The notes under the pieces: model-generated
Databases searched by the model: none
Told to the model about the DNA's origin: nothing
What the model saw: the letters and a program-made list of their open reading frames with translations, nothing else
Position numbers and translations under genes: made by a program
In this document: positions 1-5,101 of the stretch, in pieces
Position numbering within the stretch: the first letter of the stretch is position 1
Layout: every line of letters begins with the position of its first letter
Source: a virus
IMG/VR virus record: IMGVR_UViG_3300021425_000031
Coordinates: 1-64,000 of that record
DNA: 64,000 bases
Direction: 5' to 3' (one strand)

Positions 1-369
1 TGGATTGAAGTTGCACACCGCAATCCTGATCTGAAGTTCTACTGCTACTCTAAGAGTTTGCAACTCTTTCTGAACTTTAAGATGCCTGAGAACTTCTACA
101 TGACGGCATCATATGGTGGCAAGTGGGATCACCTAATTGATGAGGGATTGTTTAAGCGTTACGCTAAAGTCTTTATGACAGAAGGTGATGCAAACGCTGC
201 AGGTTTAGAAGTTGATCACGATGATTCACACTGTTTCGGTGACAAACCGTTTGCGCTGTTAGTGCATGGAACTCAACCGAAAGGTTCTATCTGGGGCAAG
301 GCAATTCGCCTCCGTCGTTCACAACAACAGTTCTCAGGTTACAGTAAGAAACTACCTGTGACGGTCTGA
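1..369 (+). CDS. GP88-like phage protein, 5' truncated
   Basis: The reading frame is open from the first base of the window, so the start lies upstream; the 122 visible codons are the C-terminal part. They contain a KFYCYSKS segment, a TASYGGKWDHLID segment, a histidine/aspartate cluster (DHDDSHCFGDKP) and a basic end (KAIRLRRSQQQ). This resembles the C-terminal half of the GP88 family (mycobacteriophage L5 gp88-like), common in phages and without an established biochemical role. The stop codon lies in the loop of a small hairpin (360-377), followed by a second GC hairpin at 384-401. The family call is from memory and tentative; that it is a genuine coding fragment is secure from its composition. 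Confidence 0.6.
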   Translation, partial: WIEVAHRNPDLKFYCYSKSLQLFLNFKMPENFYMTASYGGKWDHLIDEGLFKRYAKVFMTEGDANAAGLEVDHDDSHCFGDKPFALLVHGTQPKGSIWGKAIRLRRSQQQFSGYSKKLPVTV

Positions 370-401
370 GAACCGTCCACCAAGGGGGCAGCAATGCCCC
401 C
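360..401 (+). terminator. Tandem hairpins after the GP88-like gene
   Basis: Two perfect hairpins lie back to back. The first has 6-bp arms at 360-365 and 372-377 with the TGA stop in the loop. The second has 7-bp arms at 384-390 and 395-401 closed by a GCAA tetraloop. No U-run follows, so it may be an RNA-stabilising 3' end rather than a classical intrinsic terminator. Confidence 0.5.
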
Positions 402-408
402 ATTGATC

Positions 409-417
409 TGATAGGAT
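409..417 (+). promoter_or_regulatory. Possible extended -10 element (TGATAGGAT)
   Basis: TGATAGGAT lies about 42 bases before the ATG at 459 and just after the hairpin pair. It has the TG-n-TANNAT form seen again at 1564-1571 and 58266-58274. No good -35 hexamer is visible, so the call rests on the recurring layout. Confidence 0.3.
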
Positions 418-458
418 AGGCACAAGCGGGACAGGGATCCCGCACCACACCCAAACCA

Positions 459-653
459 ATGGCAGCACTACCTTTCACCGAGCACAATCCCGATGGACGG
501 GGCGACTTCTTTAGCAGCACCGTGCTGCGTCCGCCGCATACTGATCTGAACGCCAATCCCTGGATCTACTACAGTTGGGATATGGAAAGGTTCACAAACC
601 TGATGCGGATTCAGGGTAAAGAATTGCCCGACTTTGTGAAGTCCAAAGTATAA
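459..653 (+). CDS. Hypothetical 64-residue protein
   Basis: Small ORF starting ATGGCAGCACTACC after a CA-rich leader (CACACCACACCCAAACC). It ends a few bases before a strong intrinsic terminator. The protein has an aromatic central patch (NPWIYYSWDMERF) and a basic C-terminus, and no signal peptide or membrane segment. The leader-ORF-terminator cassette is the main argument that it is real. No family recognised. Confidence 0.6.
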   Translation: MAALPFTEHNPDGRGDFFSSTVLRPPHTDLNANPWIYYSWDMERFTNLMRIQGKELPDFVKSKV

Positions 654-655
654 TT

Positions 656-681
656 AAGGGGGGCAACTTCGCCCCCTTTTT
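656..681 (+). terminator. Strong intrinsic terminator
   Basis: A nine-pair stem (656-664 with 671-679, counting terminal A-T and G-T pairs), a 6-nt AACTTC loop and a T-run right after the stop at 653. The T-run runs straight into TGTATACT, a possible -10 box, giving a terminator-promoter fusion like those at 53751-53780 and 57069-57103. Confidence 0.8.
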
Positions 682-892
682 GTATACTTTTTTGGGCAAA
701 AAAAGTTTGCAGGGTCGGTGTCGAACTTTTTCGTCTACGGTGATACCCCCCACCTCATCTGATTGTCCCCATAGTCTACAGGCACCACAGACCCATAAGA
801 CCGCCACAGTGGACAGTCTGACAGGTGGCACAACCTGGTGGCATGGTGCTCCGTTTGCCCCCATACTGGTATCAGTTCACCACACCACTCCA
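682..892 (+). other. Intergenic regulatory stretch without a gene
   Basis: About 210 bases with no convincing ORF (a frame opening upstream only becomes protein-like from 893). It holds a TATACT box (683-688), an AT-only 8-bp hairpin (686-693 with 698-705), the element AGTGGACAGTCTG at 808-820 (reverse complement of the CAAACTGTCCACT element near 53736), and two GGTGGCA direct repeats around 825-843. It looks like a 5' regulatory region for the gene at 893. Confidence 0.4.
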
Positions 893-1153
893 ATGAACTT
901 CCGCACCATCATCCGCACCGCAGTCCGCAGCACACTGATTCAGCAGGGACCCCAGACCTGCTCCGACCTTGTGCGTGGCATGGGACTCAACCCTAGCAAG
1001 CACAAGGGAACTGTTCACGCTCTCATGGTTGAAATGGAGCGTGAGGGTATCCTGGACGCCACCCGTAGCGACAACGGCAAGCGCGACCTCTGGTTCATTG
1101 TGCCCACTGCAATCCGCAAGCGTGATCGACTCGCCGCTGCTCTGATCGGTTGA
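893..1153 (+). CDS. Small winged-helix-like hypothetical protein
   Basis: 86 residues from the ATG at 893, chosen over an upstream in-frame ATG because the preceding codons look like regulatory DNA and the start follows a CA-rich leader (CACCACACCACTCCA) like other small genes here. A helix, a turn around TCSDLVRGMGLNP, a second helix (KGTVHALMVEMEREGIL) and a short hairpin (LWFIVP) with a basic tail suggest a compact winged helix-turn-helix fold. It could be a DNA-binding regulator; no specific family recognised. A GC hairpin follows at 1161-1180. Confidence 0.6.
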   Translation: MNFRTIIRTAVRSTLIQQGPQTCSDLVRGMGLNPSKHKGTVHALMVEMEREGILDATRSDNGKRDLWFIVPTAIRKRDRLAAALIG

Positions 1154-1160
1154 TTCTCTC

Positions 1161-1180
1161 AGGGGGCGCTCTGCGCCCCT
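1161..1180 (+). terminator. GC hairpin between small genes
   Basis: AGGGGGCGC pairs with GCGCCCCT around a 3-nt loop with one bulged G, between the stop at 1153 and the ATG at 1188. There is only a short pyrimidine tract after it, so it may be a weak terminator or a 3'-end stabiliser. Confidence 0.5.
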
Positions 1181-1187
1181 TCCTATC

Positions 1188-1355
1188 ATGCTCAAAGCAC
1201 TGACACGCTCACGCTCTGCAGACTTCCACCGTGCCACCATGCTCCGTCTTCTGATTGCCGCTTTGTTGCTCTACTGGTTGTGGGAACCGATGCGACCCAT
1301 ACGCCATATGACAGGTGAGGCACTGTCCACTGCCGCTGAAATGATCCGCCGTTGA
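1188..1355 (+). CDS. Small single-pass membrane protein, hypothetical
   Basis: 55 residues. A basic N-terminus (KALTRSRSADFHRATM) precedes a hydrophobic stretch (residues about 18-32, MLRLLIAALLLYWLW), then a charged tail. The positive-inside rule would place the N-terminus in the cytoplasm. The start is 8 bases after the preceding hairpin. An ACTGTCCACT element lies inside the gene at 1322-1331. Function unknown; it could be a small host-membrane-acting early protein. Confidence 0.55.
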   Translation: MLKALTRSRSADFHRATMLRLLIAALLLYWLWEPMRPIRHMTGEALSTAAEMIRR

Positions 1356-1358
1356 CCC

Positions 1359-1366
1359 TGTACAAT
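1359..1366 (+). promoter_or_regulatory. Possible -10 element TGTACAAT
   Basis: TG followed directly by TACAAT, 26 bases before the ATG at 1392 and just after the TGA at 1353-1355. The leader to the ATG is CA-rich (CACACCACACCACCG). No -35 hexamer at the usual distance. Confidence 0.35.
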
Positions 1367-1391
1367 TCTCTCAGTTCACACCACACCACCG

Positions 1392-1565
1392 ATGCGAACC
1401 TTCTCACCCGCTTCTGATCTTCAAACCCGCCAGATTGTGTGGGCACTGCTGAAGAACGGATCCCCAGTCTGCGCCAAGGGTGAACCTGGCATCCTAACAG
1501 CAGTGGAGATCGCTGGGTTCTTCTTCAGGAAGTACGGCAAGGATCTCAAACCGCTGAAGATCTGA
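1392..1565 (+). CDS. Hypothetical 57-residue protein
   Basis: Starts at the ATG after a CACCACACCACC leader and ends with a TGA forming the start of a TGATACAAT box. Helical propensity in QTRQIVWALLKNG and in TAVEIAGFFFRKYG; basic C-terminus. No membrane segment or recognised domain. Genuine coding is supported by the cassette layout (leader, ORF, promoter-like box, hairpin) and by codon composition matching its neighbours. Confidence 0.5.
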   Translation: MRTFSPASDLQTRQIVWALLKNGSPVCAKGEPGILTAVEIAGFFFRKYGKDLKPLKI

Positions 1566-1591
1566 TACAATACAGGGGGGAGCGATCCCCC
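1563..1591 (+). promoter_or_regulatory. Stop codon, extended -10 box and hairpin nested
   Basis: The stop TGA (1563-1565) supplies the TG of TGATACAAT, whose TACAAT hexamer is at 1566-1571. A hairpin with 6-bp G/C arms (1574-1579 and 1586-1591) follows at once. The same order, stop then -10 then hairpin, is found at 58266-58295. The hairpin probably ends the upstream message while the box starts the next. Confidence 0.45.
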
Positions 1592-1615
1592 CATCACCAC
1601 CATCACATCATCACC

Positions 1616-1771
1616 ATGAACACCTTCCTCACCGCTGAAGAAATCCTGCAGTTAGTGACCACTGGAATGGTTACACTGACTGAGGATCTTATGATCAGAA
1701 TGTCAGAATCTTATGAAGATTCTGAATGGTACAATGATCCTAACAATGTAATGTCCCGTCATCATTATTGA
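1616..1771 (+). CDS. Hypothetical acidic 51-residue protein
   Basis: ATG preceded by a CA-rich leader (CACCACCATCACATCATCACC). The product is acidic (TAEEILQLV, SESYEDSEWYNDPNN) with an amphipathic N-terminal helix and a histidine-rich end. The + strand ORF opening at 1768 in another frame overlaps its end and is judged spurious. No known family. Confidence 0.55.
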   Translation: MNTFLTAEEILQLVTTGMVTLTEDLMIRMSESYEDSEWYNDPNNVMSRHHY

Positions 1772-1862
1772 ATCTCGACGAGACGCGCACACATTCATTA
1801 CATCTAGTCGAGATGCACACATCATACACATCTCGACTAGATGCACACATCACAACTAGATC
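1772..1862 (+). repeat. Perfect 15-bp inverted repeat with direct repeats
   Basis: The 15-bp arms at 1801-1815 and 1829-1843 are exact reverse complements around a 13-nt loop. The 14-mer AGATGCACACATCA occurs twice directly (1811-1824 and 1839-1852). The core ATCTCGAC recurs at 1772-1779 and 1830-1837, with its complement at 1807-1814. It sits in the leader of the gene at 1863; a protein-binding operator or RNA hairpin are both possible. Confidence 0.7.
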
Positions 1863-2027
1863 ATGCACAACACATCACAACAAATCAATTCAATCGGTTT
1901 CACAATTACATACCAAACTCCATACAATTCTTGTGAATGGCGCACACAATCATTCACCACAAGAGAAGAGGCAGAAAGAATGATCGCATTCTATCAGTCT
2001 TGTGGTTCACCTGCTAAGTTTATCTGA
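1863..2027 (+). CDS. Small conserved-type phage protein, 54 residues
   Basis: From the ATG at 1863 the product has a protein-like profile: a beta-rich front (GFTITYQTPYNSCEWRTQSF), then a helix (TTREEAERMIAFYQSCG) and an SPAKFI end. The TREEAERM pattern resembles small cyanophage proteins I recall without a function. It ends 11 bases before the next start, whose AGGAG follows the stop directly, so the two are probably cotranscribed. The competing frame opening at 1768 gives a low-complexity His/Thr/Ser product and is rejected. Confidence 0.65.
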   Translation: MHNTSQQINSIGFTITYQTPYNSCEWRTQSFTTREEAERMIAFYQSCGSPAKFI

Positions 2028-2038
2028 GGAGAAAAACA

Positions 2039-2164
2039 ATGTTCGGACGTTGGATTCACAAAGGTGGCAAATCACGCCCTGATCGTAGATTCAAGAACGT
2101 AAAGTCTCAAGCAAAGACTAACGGAGCAAGAAAGGCAGCGAATACAAGAAAGAAGAAAAAGTAG
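2039..2164 (+). CDS. Very basic 41-residue protein
   Basis: Good ribosome site (AGGAG, 10 bases upstream). More than a third of residues are Lys/Arg, with the end NTRKKKK and a middle of SRPDRRFKNVKSQAK. This suggests nucleic-acid binding or ribosome association. Similar small basic proteins occur at 4870 and 52802 in this window. Function unknown. Confidence 0.6.
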   Translation: MFGRWIHKGGKSRPDRRFKNVKSQAKTNGARKAANTRKKKK

Positions 2165-2170
2165 AGGCAT

Positions 2171-2267
2171 AAAGTATGAAGAACTAACTCAGGATTAAGT
2201 GTAGTTTGTGAGTCAGTGGTGTGGTTTAGTTCTCTACACTTAGTCCTGTCTTAGTTCTTTATACTTT
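2171..2267. repeat. 34-bp imperfect inverted repeat
   Basis: The left arm 2171-2204 matches the reverse complement of 2234-2267 at 30 of 34 positions, with a 29-nt loop. As RNA it would form a very long stem. It lies right after the small basic gene ending at 2164, and also at the 3' end of the doubtful minus-strand ORF 2289-2489, so it could be a bidirectional terminator. Confidence 0.75.
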
Positions 2268-2563
2268 TCACTGTTTGAGTTCTTTATACTAACTGCCTGC
2301 TGCTGCGATTCCAACCACACCAGCGCCCGATCCGTCAAGTGTTTGCCCATAAGCGTCGCTGATCAGTCGGATCTGCTTTTCGGTATCCTGCGATACCTTT
2401 TGCCTCTTGCGGGATCGGTGCCCATCCCGTACAGTGAGCGAAGCGAACCTAGACAACTGAATAGCAGGATCGGGCGGTGCCGAAGGCATCGCGGGCGATG
2501 GGTCGGGCGGGTTCTACCGTCGCGCCGATTCTGCTGTTTTATAGTTTCAAGTTTCGCCATTTG

Positions 2564-2595
2564 GTTCACTTTTTGTTCACTTTTTGTTCACTTTA
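2564..2595 (+). repeat. Tandem 11-base repeat in a leader
   Basis: GTTCACTTTTT at 2564-2574 and 2575-2585 and a partial third copy at 2586-2595, ending 2 bases before the ATG at 2598. The spacing equals about one helical turn per unit, so factor binding or strand slippage are possible. Confidence 0.6.
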
Positions 2596-2597
2596 TC

Positions 2598-2912
2598 ATG
2601 ACAATGATCACTGATCCACAGGAACAAATTTCACACCTTATTGAGGCAATCAATGAGCAAAAGCAAAAGGTTGAGTATGAAACAAGCGTGCTAAAAGCAC
2701 GTCAGGAGATGTTACTCAAACTCATGGATTCCCATGGGTTTGAGAGAATCAAGACCGACAATGGTTCGGTCACAGTGTGCGCTGGAAAGCGTACAGTTGC
2801 TGTAACTGATCCCACCTTAAAGGCGGAAATTAAGTTACTTCAAGAGCGCGGAGTTCGCACCGGTAGGTGTGAAGAACGGATCGGGCAACGTTATTGCATG
2901 ATCCGCCGCTAA
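2598..2912 (+). CDS. Coiled-coil hypothetical protein, 104 residues
   Basis: The ATG at 2598 is preferred to an in-frame ATG at 2343 because the intervening codons are an arginine-rich translation of the GC-rich island. Residues 5-45 form a likely coiled coil (HLIEAINEQKQKVEYETSVL). The rest has a basic, beta-like end (VTVCAGKRTVAV) and the tail RYCMIRR. A hairpin terminator follows 11 bases after the stop. No named family. Confidence 0.6.
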   Translation: MTMITDPQEQISHLIEAINEQKQKVEYETSVLKARQEMLLKLMDSHGFERIKTDNGSVTVCAGKRTVAVTDPTLKAEIKLLQERGVRTGRCEERIGQRYCMIRR

Positions 2913-2922
2913 GTTACAAACA

Positions 2923-2946
2923 GGGAGGCACAATCGCCTCCCTTTC
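2923..2946 (+). terminator. Intrinsic terminator
   Basis: GGGAGGC (2923-2929) pairs with GCCTCCC (2936-2942) around ACAATC, followed by TTTCTC. It separates the genes ending at 2912 and starting at 2974. Confidence 0.7.
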
Positions 2947-2973
2947 TCTCACTTTTCCACCGCAACTTTCGCC

Positions 2974-3279
2974 ATGACCGCTACACTTTCCAAGCAAATT
3001 CGCATCCGTTGGGAATACTCTGGATTGGAAGATACAGTCAACGTGTTGATGGAAATTAACCGCAACGGTTCACCTAACGCGGAAAGTAAGGCAGCATACA
3101 TTAGAACAATTGCCTACAATTATGCTGTGGCATGTGAACTTAAAGGTGAGATCCCAACTATAACTGGAACTGGCGGATGGTACGTTACATTCTTTCCGGC
3201 AGAATCTGAGGAGTTCGATTATGGCGTGGAGGTTACTTTAATGCCCTACGTTGTAGCGAAACACCTAGGATTGCGTTGA
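2974..3279 (+). CDS. Hypothetical 101-residue protein
   Basis: ATG after a CACCGCAACTTTCGCC leader. Mixed alpha/beta profile: QIRIRWEYSGLEDTVNVLMEI, a helix (AESKAAYIRTIAYNYAVACEL), a GTGGWYVTFFP strand, and the end VVAKHLGLR. No transmembrane or catalytic motif and no recognised family. A large bulged hairpin follows (3290-3337). Confidence 0.55.
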   Translation: MTATLSKQIRIRWEYSGLEDTVNVLMEINRNGSPNAESKAAYIRTIAYNYAVACELKGEIPTITGTGGWYVTFFPAESEEFDYGVEVTLMPYVVAKHLGLR

Positions 3280-3289
3280 GTTAGGTATA

Positions 3290-3337
3290 CGTTCGTGGGC
3301 GGCAGTTGTTTATACTCTGCCGCCCTAATCACGAACG
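3290..3337 (+). terminator. Bulged long hairpin after the 2974 gene
   Basis: CGTTCGTG/CACGAACG and GGCGGCAG/CTGCCGCC pair as two stacked stems separated by a small right-side bulge, loop TTGTTTATACT. There is no T-run, so it may be an RNA 3' end, an operator or a binding site rather than an intrinsic terminator. A TATACT box sits in the loop. Confidence 0.45.
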
Positions 3338-3542
3338 ATTAGGATACTTTATTCATTCGTGTTTGACAGTTAAGCGATCCTTATAGGTGGATCGGGGGGC
3401 GCGATATAAAAACGCAACACTACCCTAACCTACAAAGTGTTACCCAAGCGTGTCTTTTATTTCACTCATAAGAAAAAAAATCCGCCCAGTATAAAAAATG
3501 ACATAACCTTCATATATAAAAATCGAAACATATATTGAAAAA
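3338..3542 (+). other. Non-coding boundary between GC-richer and AT-rich DNA
   Basis: About 200 bases with no ORF. Base composition changes here, from the GC-richer small-gene strip to the AT-rich block that follows. It contains a TTGACA (3363-3368) without a convincing -10 partner, a G-run (3394-3400), and the interrupted palindrome AACACT/AGTGTT around 3415-3441. Confidence 0.4.
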
Positions 3543-3719
3543 ATGAAAAAAAATTCCTCAGAAAATTTTAGGCCCCTAGAAGTCGATCCAATTAGTGGGG
3601 AATATTATGTTACAATACCTGAGTGGATTGTAAATGATCTTGCATGGTATGAAGATACTGAAATAGAATTTACAATTGATGGAAAAGAAATTATACTTTC
3701 AGAGAGGGAAGATGACTGA
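3543..3719 (+). CDS. AbrB/MazE-like small protein
   Basis: 58 residues. The second half, YYVTIPEWIVNDLAWYEDTE followed by IEFTIDGKEIILSE, has the strand-helix-strand-strand pattern of swapped-hairpin AbrB/SpoVT DNA-binding domains (V-x-I-P-x-x-x-x-x-x-L-x-x-x-x-G/D-D/T-x-I/V). It could be a transcription regulator or an orphan antitoxin-like protein; no toxin-like partner was recognised. Its end overlaps the next start by 8 bases (ATGACTGA), so translation is coupled. Confidence 0.5.
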   Translation: MKKNSSENFRPLEVDPISGEYYVTIPEWIVNDLAWYEDTEIEFTIDGKEIILSEREDD

Positions 3720-3903
3720 AACATTCTATCACATATACTTAAAAGAAAAGTGCATATACCATTCATTAACTGAAGATGAATTTAATTCTACTTGGAAGGT
3801 AATCTCAGATTTTCTTTCAATCGTAGATGAGCATAAAAAGACACAACTTTCATATGAGAAGGTAATCCTTTCAAAAGAGATTATATTAAACTCTTCCCAT
3901 TGA
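3712..3903 (+). CDS. Small cyanophage protein, paralogue of the 4703 gene
   Basis: The ATG at 3712 (63 residues) overlaps the upstream gene's end and is preferred to an in-frame ATG at 3676. The pattern FYHIYLKEKCIYHSLTEDEF then a helix and LSYEKVILSKE matches the protein at 4703 (YYNILCKGRKIYTNLTEEEY), so the two genes flanking the glycosyltransferase-like gene are related. Its stop TGA is part of a TTGACA box. Function unknown. Confidence 0.65.
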   Translation: MTETFYHIYLKEKCIYHSLTEDEFNSTWKVISDFLSIVDEHKKTQLSYEKVILSKEIILNSSH

Positions 3904-3928
3904 CAAAACACTATATACTTGGTATGAT
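3900..3928 (+). promoter_or_regulatory. Sigma70-type promoter TTGACA-17-TATGAT
   Basis: A consensus TTGACA (3900-3905), a 17-base spacer and TATGAT (3923-3928), 23 bases before the ATG at 3951. The -35 box overlaps the previous gene's TGA (3901-3903). This is the best host-sigma promoter in the window and should fire early, before gp55-dependent late transcription. Confidence 0.8.
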
Positions 3929-3950
3929 ACTGAAGTAACTACTTTCAATT

Positions 3951-4703
3951 ATGGCAAAAGGATTTACTGTAAAAGCAAAAGCGCCGGAGAAAACAGAACC
4001 AGAATGGGACTATGATCTGGCAAAAGAAATGATAAAGGGGAAATCAGTAGTTTTCTGTTTACCTGGAAGAGGAGTTTCTTATACTTACCTCAAAAATTTT
4101 GTTCAACTTTGTTTTGATATTGTTCAGTCTGGGGGAAGTATTCAAATCTCGCAGGACTATTCATCGATGGTAAACTTTGCAAGATGCAAATGTTTAGGTG
4201 CGAATGTACTGCGTGGACCTGATCAAATTCCCTGGAACGGAAAGTTAAATTATGATTGGCAACTTTGGATTGACTCAGATATTGTCTTTACAACTGAAAA
4301 ATTCTGGCAATTAATTTTACTTGATAAAGATATTGCATCTGGATGGTATTGCACAGAAGATGGCAGAACAACCTCAGTTGCTCACTGGATGGAAGAAGAC
4401 GACTTTAGAAATAATGGAGGAGTCATGAATCATGAAACTCTTGAAAGTATTTCAAAGCGTCGCAAGCCTTTCACCGTTGACTATGCAGGATTCGGATGGA
4501 TTCTAATTAAAAATGGCGTATTTGAACATCCAGAAATGAAGTATCCGTGGTTTGCCCCAAAAATGCAAGTCTTTGAATCTGGAGAAGTTCAGGATATGTG
4601 TGGAGAAGATGTATCATTCTGTTTGGATGCAAAGGAAGCAGGATTTGAAATTTGGTGCGACCCACGTATTAGAGTCGGTCACGAAAAAACAAGAATTATT
4701 TGA
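3951..4703 (+). CDS. GT-A-type glycosyltransferase-like protein
   Basis: 250 residues. Features typical of a nucleotide-sugar-binding GT-A fold: an N-terminal strand (KSVVFCLPGRGVSY, 31-44), the metal-binding DxD in WIDSD (106-110), a GED at 218-220 and a late VGHEK (242-246). Related family-2-like proteins are common in T4-like cyanophages, where sugar modification of virion, DNA or host surface has been proposed without proof. It has its own strong promoter and its TGA overlaps the next ATG (TGATG). The substrate cannot be read from sequence. Confidence 0.65.
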   Translation: MAKGFTVKAKAPEKTEPEWDYDLAKEMIKGKSVVFCLPGRGVSYTYLKNFVQLCFDIVQSGGSIQISQDYSSMVNFARCKCLGANVLRGPDQIPWNGKLNYDWQLWIDSDIVFTTEKFWQLILLDKDIASGWYCTEDGRTTSVAHWMEEDDFRNNGGVMNHETLESISKRRKPFTVDYAGFGWILIKNGVFEHPEMKYPWFAPKMQVFESGEVQDMCGEDVSFCLDAKEAGFEIWCDPRIRVGHEKTRII

Positions 4704-4867
4704 TGTCTAACGAATATTACAATATTCTTTGCAAGGGTCGTAAAATATATACTAACCTTACAGAAGAAGAATACTTAGATGTAATGATAGACCTGTCTCA
4801 GGATTTTTATGAGACAGGTTCTCCAAAACCTGAAGATCTTGAAACTGAAATTGTATTGAGGAATTAA
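4703..4867 (+). CDS. Small cyanophage protein, paralogue of the 3712 gene
   Basis: 54 residues, coupled to the upstream gene by TGATG. It shares the Y-x-I-x-x-K-x-x-x-I-Y-x-x-L-T-E-E-E-[FY] pattern of the product at 3712, then an acidic helix and ETEIVLRN. Two such paralogues bracketing one gene suggest a local duplication. No function known. Confidence 0.65.
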   Translation: MSNEYYNILCKGRKIYTNLTEEEYLDVMIDLSQDFYETGSPKPEDLETEIVLRN

Positions 4868-4869
4868 AC

Positions 4870-5013
4870 ATGGCAAAAGGTGGATCATTTAAAAACAATT
4901 CTTATATTCCCGGACCTCCCAAAAAGTCTCGCCAAGGCAAGGGTGCAGGAACTAAATATGCTGCTTCTTCTCGAAATGGTGCAAAAAAGAAATATAGGGG
5001 ACAAGGAAAATAA
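4870..5013 (+). CDS. Basic, Gly/Ser-rich 47-residue protein
   Basis: Begins 2 bases after the preceding stop. The sequence is low-complexity and basic (MAKGGSFKNNSYIPGPPKKS, then KYAASSRNGAKKKYRGQGK). Small proteins of this style recur in cyanophages next to this gene set; the composition suggests a nucleic-acid-binding or disordered protein. A strong terminator follows the stop. Another frame covers this DNA but only becomes protein-like at the speD start. Confidence 0.65.
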   Translation: MAKGGSFKNNSYIPGPPKKSRQGKGAGTKYAASSRNGAKKKYRGQGK

Positions 5014-5024
5014 TATTATTTTTT

Positions 5025-5050
5025 GGAGTCGGAACATTCCGACTTTTTTA
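5025..5050 (+). terminator. Intrinsic terminator before speD
   Basis: GTCGG/CCGAC arms (extendable to GTCGGA/TCCGAC, 5028-5033 with 5038-5043) followed by six T. It cuts the early small-gene transcript and isolates speD, which then has its own late-type box at 5059-5067. Confidence 0.8.
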
Positions 5051-5058
5051 TTATCCAA

Positions 5059-5067
5059 AATAAATAA
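5059..5067 (+). promoter_or_regulatory. Late promoter-like AATAAATAA before speD
   Basis: AATAAATAA, a near match to the T4-type late box TATAAATA, lies 35 bases before the speD ATG and right after a terminator. It implies gp55-dependent expression. Confidence 0.45.
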
Positions 5068-5101
5068 TTTTTTACATAAAAATGAATTGGAACACTTTTC
5101 A

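Larger units (their letters stand above)
2165..2597. other. 433-base gene-free stretch: long inverted repeat and GC-rich island
   Basis: No convincing + strand gene. From left to right: a 34-bp inverted repeat (2171-2204 with 2234-2267, 30 of 34 positions pair); two GTTCTTTATACT copies (2255-2266, 2278-2289); a GC-rich island (about 2290-2545) with a perfect GGTATC-CTGC-GATACC hairpin (2382-2397) and a GTGAGCGAAGCGAAC string; then a tandem 11-base repeat (GTTCACTTTTT, about 2564-2595) before the next gene. A minus-strand ORF of 66 codons (2289-2489) ends exactly where the island ends. It cannot be called a gene with confidence. A decayed insert or structured RNA is possible. Confidence 0.5.

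Noticed and set aside
1768-1983. 71-codon + strand ORF over the inverted-repeat leader
   Set aside because: Its product is a low-complexity His/Thr/Ser string translated from the repeats; the frame starting at 1863 gives a far more protein-like sequence over the same DNA.
2289-2489. 66-codon minus-strand ORF in the GC-rich island
   Set aside because: No ribosome site or family match and every other gene is on the + strand. Kept only as part of a finding, not as a gene.
3363-3391. TTGACA at 3363 as a promoter
   Set aside because: No acceptable -10 hexamer at 16-18 bases; the match to the -35 alone is not enough.
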